From: JAKEFM01 sp035695825 | GTDB lineage: Bacteria; Planctomycetota; UBA1135; JAKEFM01 | NCBI GenBank assembly: GCA_035695825.1 | Contig: DASRRH010000024.1 | Coordinates: 1 to 64,000 of the forward strand | Reading direction: 5' to 3' | Length of the DNA: 64,000 nucleotides | Shown: piece by piece, positions 60,201 through 64,000 of the stretch | Position numbering within the stretch: position 1 is the stretch's first letter | Layout: the number at the start of each line of letters is the position of its first letter | The notes under the pieces: generated by a model | Told to the model about the DNA's origin: nothing | Databases searched by the model: none | The model's input: only the letters and a program-made list of their open reading frames with translations | Translations under genes and position numbers: made by a program

Positions 60201-60826
60201 CGGAGACGACGGTCGGGGAGTACCTCGAGTTCCTGAACGACCCGGCCGTCCTCTCGACGATCGAGAAAACGCTCGACCCGGGGGCCGGGATCCGCATCCC
60301 TCGGATCTCGACGTTCCGGGACGCCTGGAGGAGGGGGGACCGCTCCGTCGAGTGCTCTCTCGACCCTCGCTGGCCGGTCTTCGGCGTCGGCTGGGAGGAT
60401 GCGGTGGCCTTCGGCCAGTGGAGGACGGAGAAGGCCCGGGCCCGGGGGGAGAGGTGGAGCTACGAGCTCCCCACCGAGGAGGAGTGGGAGAAGGCGGCGC
60501 GCGGGGTCGACGGCAGGAAGTTCCCCTGGGGCGACGCGTTCGACTGGGACTCGGTGATGGGGGGGCTCTCCCGGCCCGAGGTCACCCGGCCCGAGCCGGT
60601 CGCGCGATTCATCCGCGGGGAATCCCCCTGGGGTCTCGAGGACATGGCCGGGGGCGCCATGGAGTGGTGCGCCGGGTGGGTGCGGGAAGGGGAAGTGCAC
60701 CCGCAGCGCGGGGGGGCGTGGGCGGAGGGCTCGATCCAGTTCTTCCGCTCGGCGAGCCGGGGACCCCGACACACCACTTCCCTTGCGGGCTTCCGGCTGG
60801 TCGCGCGGAGGGGATCGCGGGAGTGA
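57281..60826 (+). CDS. Ser/Thr kinase - PDZ - formylglycine-generating-enzyme-like fusion
   Basis: 1181 residues. Kinase domain: RRLGQGGMGIVFLAEQ (139), VALKVIQPAQ, HRDVNPSN (257-264; catalytic Asp kept, the usual Lys is Asn), DFGLARV, GTPRYASPEQ. One membrane segment (GLAIAACTTLGAALWILTTTF, about 422-443). Extracytoplasmic part: TPR-like helix, a PDZ-like repeat (GSPSARAGLRRGDLVRSVAGAPI, about 715-740) and a C-terminal FGE-sulfatase domain (about 940-1181: PPGFVWIPPGRFVVGGDPEAP...ELPTEEEWEKAARGVDGRKFPWGD). Such fusions are typical of planctomycetes and relatives. It overlaps an ECF sigma gene, which may be its target or partner. Confidence 0.85.
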   Translation: MEPAQAEGSREPLPGSPEVADAVEATSAGERLEIVPDGRAPGSDPTPAVELRGDGAAIGPEERAWEEFLDRVLHGESKDVDELLARHAEAPGPLRERLHALGRMLARDERTAPIAPVDLASDGVLPFERLGDFRLLRRLGQGGMGIVFLAEQESLRRLVALKVIQPAQQGSREAQERFRREARAIARLRHPNIVTVFATGEDQGVLFLAMELAPGQGLDEVLADSRTRNVRPEVPAVLRWIADVARALDAAHQSGLIHRDVNPSNIRISTEGRALLVDFGLARVTDTGSLTHTEGFFGTPRYASPEQVAAKGGDLDPRTDVYSLGVTLYECVTGSVPFAGKTTHQLFHQVLTKDPRSPRSLNPSVSRDLETVILRALEKDRDQRYPTAGALADDLEALLEVRPIRARPTGPVARGAKWIRRNPGLAIAACTTLGAALWILTTTFDRRRTTRRAFESAIVAAEAARASGNYEAALSAFDRALGVRPGDREVLRKKDEAALERNLAGARGEIERAHALLYQYRNLRATLVPVRLRLLGAKTRAESEYVSPVERQTEYADQKAAARIEGEIEETYLSLLDSLAIARRMAGSDPGTADHVSDVYAGAFFEKWREAVEAGDEGAAEVFRRKVLEGDRLGRWREKIEGTGTIALAGTPEGAEVFCFRFEPLSRSREGGGGRLVPVPFPLGGEGPESRGSELPGGAEGGPRPGDVLLAVDSVESGSPSARAGLRRGDLVRSVAGAPIEGGGGQETIFAADVRPGGPAGKGGVVAFDRLVRVAGRKIDGEFDVEQSYENLRTGEAFEATFEGGGREKRVPCAKAGKLAADLGCGLLAAERALVELPIPHGGVALRISSGGAEKEVTLSGGGFSGLRVVRTASPLLCGARNRVGLLPIGSFRAPPGSYLFLLRMEGYDDLRLPLLHAVDEKSEVRVQMLPEGTTPPGFVWIPPGRFVVGGDPEAPRSTERGVRELGGFWIARTETTVGEYLEFLNDPAVLSTIEKTLDPGAGIRIPRISTFRDAWRRGDRSVECSLDPRWPVFGVGWEDAVAFGQWRTEKARARGERWSYELPTEEEWEKAARGVDGRKFPWGDAFDWDSVMGGLSRPEVTRPEPVARFIRGESPWGLEDMAGGAMEWCAGWVREGEVHPQRGGAWAEGSIQFFRSASRGPRHTTSLAGFRLVARRGSRE

Positions 60827-61419
60827 CGACCTCCTCCGGCGCGACGAGCGCCCTGTCGGCGCTCCTCGAGCGCTACCGCGCGGGCCTTCTCCGGATCGTC
60901 CGGCTCCTCGGCAGCGGCCTCCTCCGCTACGAGAGCGAGGAGGACCTCGTCCAAGGGATTCACCTCCACGCCCTTCGCGTCGCCGAGCACTTCCAGGACC
61001 AGGGAGAGAAGGCTTTCCGGGGCTGGATCCTGCGGGTGGCGCGCCAGTACATCGCCCACCGACACAGGTACTGGTCCGCCCTGCGGCGCAATCCGGGAGA
61101 GGTCCGGAGGCTGAGCACCTTCGCCTCGAAGGGGACCGCTCTCGCACGGCATCCGGTTTCCCCGGCGACCGGCCCGGTCACCTCCGCGGCGCGCCGGGAG
61201 GAGTTCGCCCTCGCGGTGAAGGCGATCGCCGTGCTCCTCCCCCGGGATCAGCGGCTCGTCCGCTGGATGTGCGAGGGGGCGAGCGTGGAGGAGATCGCGA
61301 GTCGGCTGGGGCTCACGGTCGACGCGGCGGCCCGCGCGAAGAGGAGGGCTGTGGAGCGCCTCCGCGCCGCGTTCGAGGCGCTGTCGCGTCGCGCCGGGAT
61401 CCGCTCCCGGCTCGCCTGA
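60823..61419 (+). CDS. ECF-type RNA polymerase sigma factor
   Basis: 198 residues from GTG, overlapping the kinase stop by 4 bases. Region 2 is LLERYRAGLLRIVRLLGSGLLRYESEEDLVQGIHLHALRVAEHFQDQGEKAFRGWILRVARQYIAHRHRYW. The region 4 HTH is AVKAIAVLLPRDQRLVRWMCEGASVEEIASRLGLTVDAAARAKRRAVERLRAAFEAL. In planctomycetes, ECF factors encoded with protein kinases are thought to be controlled by phosphorylation rather than by anti-sigma factors; none is present here. Confidence 0.82.
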   Translation: MTTSSGATSALSALLERYRAGLLRIVRLLGSGLLRYESEEDLVQGIHLHALRVAEHFQDQGEKAFRGWILRVARQYIAHRHRYWSALRRNPGEVRRLSTFASKGTALARHPVSPATGPVTSAARREEFALAVKAIAVLLPRDQRLVRWMCEGASVEEIASRLGLTVDAAARAKRRAVERLRAAFEALSRRAGIRSRLA

Positions 61420-61433
61420 CTCGCGGCGCGCCG

Positions 61434-61505
61434 CTCCCCCTCTTCCCCTCCTTCTCCACTCCCAGACCCTTCCTACCCTCCATCGCCCCCTTTCCTTGTC
61501 CGCCT
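61434..61505 (+). other. Polypyrimidine tract
   Basis: 72 bases with only nine purines, between the ECF sigma and the next gene. No gene or hairpin is seen in it. The intergenic space is 61420-61587. Confidence 0.5.
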
Positions 61506-61587
61506 CGGGCCGCTCCCGGGCATTCCTCCTCTCGGTGCGTGGGGCCGGCGCTGGCCGGCCTTGGGTCCGAGAAAAGGGCGTCGGACG

Positions 61588-62790
61588 ATGGAAGAGACTG
61601 TCCTCGATCTTCGAGGGCGGCTCCGCGTTGGGGTTTCGGAGCTCGACCCATTCCTGGACGTCGGGATCGGAGCGTTTCCCCGGATCGCCGACGAGATCGT
61701 CCGCCGGCTCGACGAAGCGGGGGTCGAGGTCGTGGTCGACCCCCCCGCCCGCAGAGGGGAGCCATCGAGGGGAGGCGTTCTGCCGGCGAGCGCTTTCGCC
61801 TTCGCACAGGAGGTGGCCCGCATCGTCCCGATGGACCGCGAGGAGGAGGGAAGGCTCGCGCGCCGGTTCGACCTCCTCGAGCGGAGGTATCGCGCGGCGC
61901 TCCGCGCGGCAAGGCTCCCGCCGTCCTCGGAGGACGGGGGACCCGGTCCCTGCAGAGGGATCCCGGCCTGCGACCACGAGGGACGAGGCGGGTTCCCCGC
62001 CTGCCTCTTCGACGCGGCCCCGCCGGAGCGCCGAGCCAGCCTCCACGCGAGGAGGGTGGAGCGCGACGCGGCGCGGAACGCGCTCGTCGAGAGGTCGCTC
62101 TGGCTCGTCCTGAGGCTCGTGCGCCCCTATCTCGGTTTCGGCATCCCGGTCGCCGACCTCGCCCAGGAGGGAACCCTCGGCCTCCTCGCCGCGGCGGAGA
62201 GGTTCGACTGGACGAGAGGGGTCCGCTTCGCGACCTACGCCGGCTACTCGGTGATCCAGGCCCTGCAGGCGGCCTCCCTCCGATGCCGGCGGCTGATCCG
62301 GATCCCGTTCAGCGTTCAGAAGGCGAGGAGGAAGGTCTCCGCGGCGCTCCTCGGGGCCGATCCGGGGCGGGAGGTGCCCCTTCAGGAGCTCGCCGCCCGC
62401 GCCCGAGTCTCCGCGAGGAGCCTGAGAGGGGTGCGCGAGGCGGAGCGTCTCATCCTGTCGCTCGACTCCGGGATCGCGGAGGAGGGGGGCGGATCGGAGG
62501 ATGTCCGCCGCAACCACCTGGAGGACGCGCGGGGGGGGATCGACCTCGACTCGATCGAGGACCTGCGCCCCCGGGACCGGCTCCGCCGGGCGATGGGAAC
62601 CCTCGGCCCTCGAGAGCAGCTCGTCCTCGAGCGCCGGTTCGGCCTGAACGGATCCGCGTCCCAGACTCTCGAGGAGGTCGCCGTCGACCTCGGGGTCTCG
62701 CCGGAGCGGGTCCGGCAGATCCAGGTCCGCGCGCTGAGGCGGCTCGGGACGGGGGACACGGGTCGGCTCCTCTCTCCCCTCGTCGCCTGA
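61588..62790 (+). CDS. Sigma-70 family (RpoD-like) sigma factor
   Basis: 400 residues from the ATG at 61588. Region 2: RNALVERSLWLVLRLVRPYLGFGIPVADLAQEGTLGLLAAAERFDWTRGVRFATYAGYSVIQALQAAS. Region 3: SVQKARRKVSAALLGADPGREVPLQELAARARVSARSLRGVREAERLILSLDS. Region 4: RRAMGTLGPREQLVLERRFGLNGSASQTLEEVAVDLGVSPERVRQIQVRALRRL. It has no region 1.1. The N-terminus (about 170 residues) holds a cysteine-containing insert (GPGPCRGIPACDHEGRGGFPACLF) that could bind a metal or sense redox. It is likely an alternative group 2/3 sigma factor. Confidence 0.85.
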   Translation: MEETVLDLRGRLRVGVSELDPFLDVGIGAFPRIADEIVRRLDEAGVEVVVDPPARRGEPSRGGVLPASAFAFAQEVARIVPMDREEEGRLARRFDLLERRYRAALRAARLPPSSEDGGPGPCRGIPACDHEGRGGFPACLFDAAPPERRASLHARRVERDAARNALVERSLWLVLRLVRPYLGFGIPVADLAQEGTLGLLAAAERFDWTRGVRFATYAGYSVIQALQAASLRCRRLIRIPFSVQKARRKVSAALLGADPGREVPLQELAARARVSARSLRGVREAERLILSLDSGIAEEGGGSEDVRRNHLEDARGGIDLDSIEDLRPRDRLRRAMGTLGPREQLVLERRFGLNGSASQTLEEVAVDLGVSPERVRQIQVRALRRLGTGDTGRLLSPLVA

Positions 62791-62820
62791 CCCGCGCGTC
62801 TCCCTTGGGCCCGGACAAAG

Positions 62821-62914
62821 CCGAAGGGAGAATCGCTCCGGGGGCTCGGTTCGCGGCCGAGCCGGTCGGGCACGAGACGAGAGCGAGCGTGGACGGAGCG
62901 ATTCTCCGCTTCGG
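62821..62914. repeat. Nested long inverted repeat
   Basis: Outer arms CCGAAGGGAGAATCGCTCCG (62821-62840) and its near-exact reverse complement (62894-62914) differ by a single inserted C, around a 53-base loop. Inside is a second stem GCTCGG-TTCGCGG-CCGAGC (62844-62862). It lies after the sigma factor stop. It could be a bulky terminator, a structured RNA or a tiny transposable repeat; no flanking duplication is clear. 62915-63055 holds also CGGGA...TCCCG near 62960. Confidence 0.55.
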
Positions 62915-63055
62915 TCGTGAAAAGAGCGTGGCCGGCGATTCGCAACGAGAGACGCGGCGCCGGGAGGGTCCATCCCGGTGTGGAGTTCCGCGCCTCGCTC
63001 CGGCAGTGGATCTGTTAGGCACGCCGCGGACGGGGACAAGGGGGGCTCCCTTCCC

Positions 63056-64000
63056 TTGGATCGGGGGCGCCCTAGACTTCTCCGTGCCTCCGCTCCTCCG
63101 GCCATTCGACGCCTGTTGCACGCCTTCGTCCTCGCCGGAGCTTCCGCCCCCGCGCAGGAGTCCCTTCCCTCTCCTCGGGAGGGGGATCGCCTCTGTTCTC
63201 CCTGCCACCCGGCGGCGGTCGAGGCGATCCTCTCCGGAGCGCACGCGCCCACCGTCCGCTCCCCCGCGCTCGAGGGATGCGCGACCTGCCACGGTCCGGG
63301 GGACGCGCACGCGAAGTCGGGCCGCTCCCGGGACATCCTCGGCTTCGCGCGCCTCTCGGCCGCTCGGACGACTGAGGCCTGCTCCCTCTGCCACGCCGAC
63401 GAGATCCGCGGCTACCACCGGTGGGAGGACTCGGAATTCAAGGCGGCCGGGAAGCGGTGCACGGACTGTCACGTCGTCCACGAGGCCGCGGGCGCGTCCC
63501 TCGCGGCGCGAGACCGGCGGCGGTTTCCCGATCCGGGCGCGCTCGAGGCGGCCGCCGCGCGGACGGGGCCCCAGGCCTGCGCCGAGTGCCATCCGCGGCA
63601 GGCCGAGCGGCTCGGCGCATCGGACCACGCCCTCCTCGCCCCGGGCGGCACGGACGCGAAGGGGTGCGAAGCCTGCCACGGGGCGGGCTCGCTCCACGTC
63701 GAGGCGAAAGGGGTTCGCCGTTTCATCACGAGGCCGGACGCCACCGAGGCCCTCGGGATCGCGACCTGCCGGCAGTGCCACCCCGACGTCGACCCCGTTC
63801 GCTTCCACTGGAAGGAGCCGCCCCTCCTCTCGCCATCCTCGTGCGCCGTCTGCCACCGCGTGCACACCCCTCGAGCCGAAGGTGCGCGGGCGGGCCTCTG
63901 GGCGGAGTCCCTCCCCGCCGCGGAGGCGTATGCGGGCGACGCGGCTTGCCGGCGCTGCCACGCGCCGGCCTTCGCAGAGCTCGAGGACGCGAACCACCGG
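63056..64000 (+). CDS. Multihaem cytochrome c (DmsE/MtrA-like), truncated by the window
   Basis: 315 codons are visible; the gene runs past the end. The start is uncertain: TTG 63056 is in frame, TTG 63116 also. The leader IRRLLHAFVLAGASAPAQ looks like a signal peptide. Nine CxxCH haem motifs start at 63194, 63278, 63380, 63458, 63578, 63665, 63767, 63842 and 63947 (CSPCH, CATCH, CSLCH, CTDCH, CAECH, CEACH, CRQCH, CAVCH, CRRCH). The pairing and the spacing of about 25-40 residues, with CADEIRGYHRWEDSEFKAAGKRCTDCHVVH, resemble decahaem cytochromes of the DmsE/MtrA type that move electrons across the periplasm or outer membrane. More haem sites may follow outside. Confidence 0.82.
   Translation, partial: MDRGRPRLLRASAPPAIRRLLHAFVLAGASAPAQESLPSPREGDRLCSPCHPAAVEAILSGAHAPTVRSPALEGCATCHGPGDAHAKSGRSRDILGFARLSAARTTEACSLCHADEIRGYHRWEDSEFKAAGKRCTDCHVVHEAAGASLAARDRRRFPDPGALEAAAARTGPQACAECHPRQAERLGASDHALLAPGGTDAKGCEACHGAGSLHVEAKGVRRFITRPDATEALGIATCRQCHPDVDPVRFHWKEPPLLSPSSCAVCHRVHTPRAEGARAGLWAESLPAAEAYAGDAACRRCHAPAFAELEDANHR

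Overview
The window is a very GC-rich bacterial chromosome segment, ending at both sides inside a gene. The gene repertoire suggests a planctomycete-like lineage: a peptidase-like protein with HEAFH, an NPCBM protein, DUF58/BatA-type von Willebrand proteins, a TPR/FG-GAP/ASPIC giant protein, and a kinase fused to a formylglycine-generating-enzyme-like domain. This is inference from family content, not proof. Many genes start with GTG or TTG, and one (pyrH) apparently with CTG. Where a promoter is readable it often has a -35 like TTGANN and a -10 like TAGRMT.

Region 1 (1-15468): three tandem PilX-like paralogues (the first cut by the window edge), a HEAT-repeat protein, a GAF-PP2C phosphatase overlapping dihydroorotase, a DUF58/BatA/TPR cluster, a lipoprotein plus HEAFH peptidase pair, and a large carboxypeptidase-regulatory-repeat protein. 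Region 2 (15482-21534, minus): a chaperone operon in the unusual order groEL-groES-groEL-dnaJ-grpE-fmdB. It is preceded by two copies of a 15-nt imperfect palindrome, one lying at the predicted -35. Region 3 (21606-25878): an NPCBM protein, a von Willebrand protein and a diguanylate cyclase. Region 4 (25998-28838): the translation operon rpsB-tsf-pyrH-frr.

Region 5 (28937-44811) is a 15.9-kb integrated element. It sits in the anticodon arm of a tRNA-Lys(TTT) gene and has split it: the 5' part is at 28897-28936, the 3' part at 44812-44844, and a 14-bp core is repeated at both junctions. The element carries its own complete tRNA-Lys(TTT) just downstream of its tyrosine integrase. It also encodes two excisionase-like HTH proteins, a primase-helicase, an iteron cluster (likely origin), a terminase-small-subunit-like protein, several small unknown genes and no recognisable capsid, portal or tail genes. 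This layout resembles phage satellites of the PICI/P4 type. Its cargo (36111-43106) includes a PD-(D/E)XK-like nuclease, an XRE regulator, a GHKL ATPase, a Ser/Thr kinase of clearly lower GC, an AlbA_2/Schlafen-type protein and two membrane proteins. This is the best candidate here for an undescribed, possibly anti-phage, system.

Region 6 (44866-64000): a zinc alcohol dehydrogenase, a Kelch-like secreted protein, a GGDEF-EAL protein overlapping an ODP-type metallo-beta-lactamase-fold protein, the TPR/FG-GAP/ASPIC protein, an N-acyl-D-amino-acid deacylase-like amidohydrolase, an orphan EboE-like protein, tRNA-Glu, a kinase-PDZ-FGE fusion overlapping an ECF sigma factor, a sigma-70-like factor, a nested inverted repeat, and the start of a multihaem cytochrome c with nine CxxCH motifs before the window ends.
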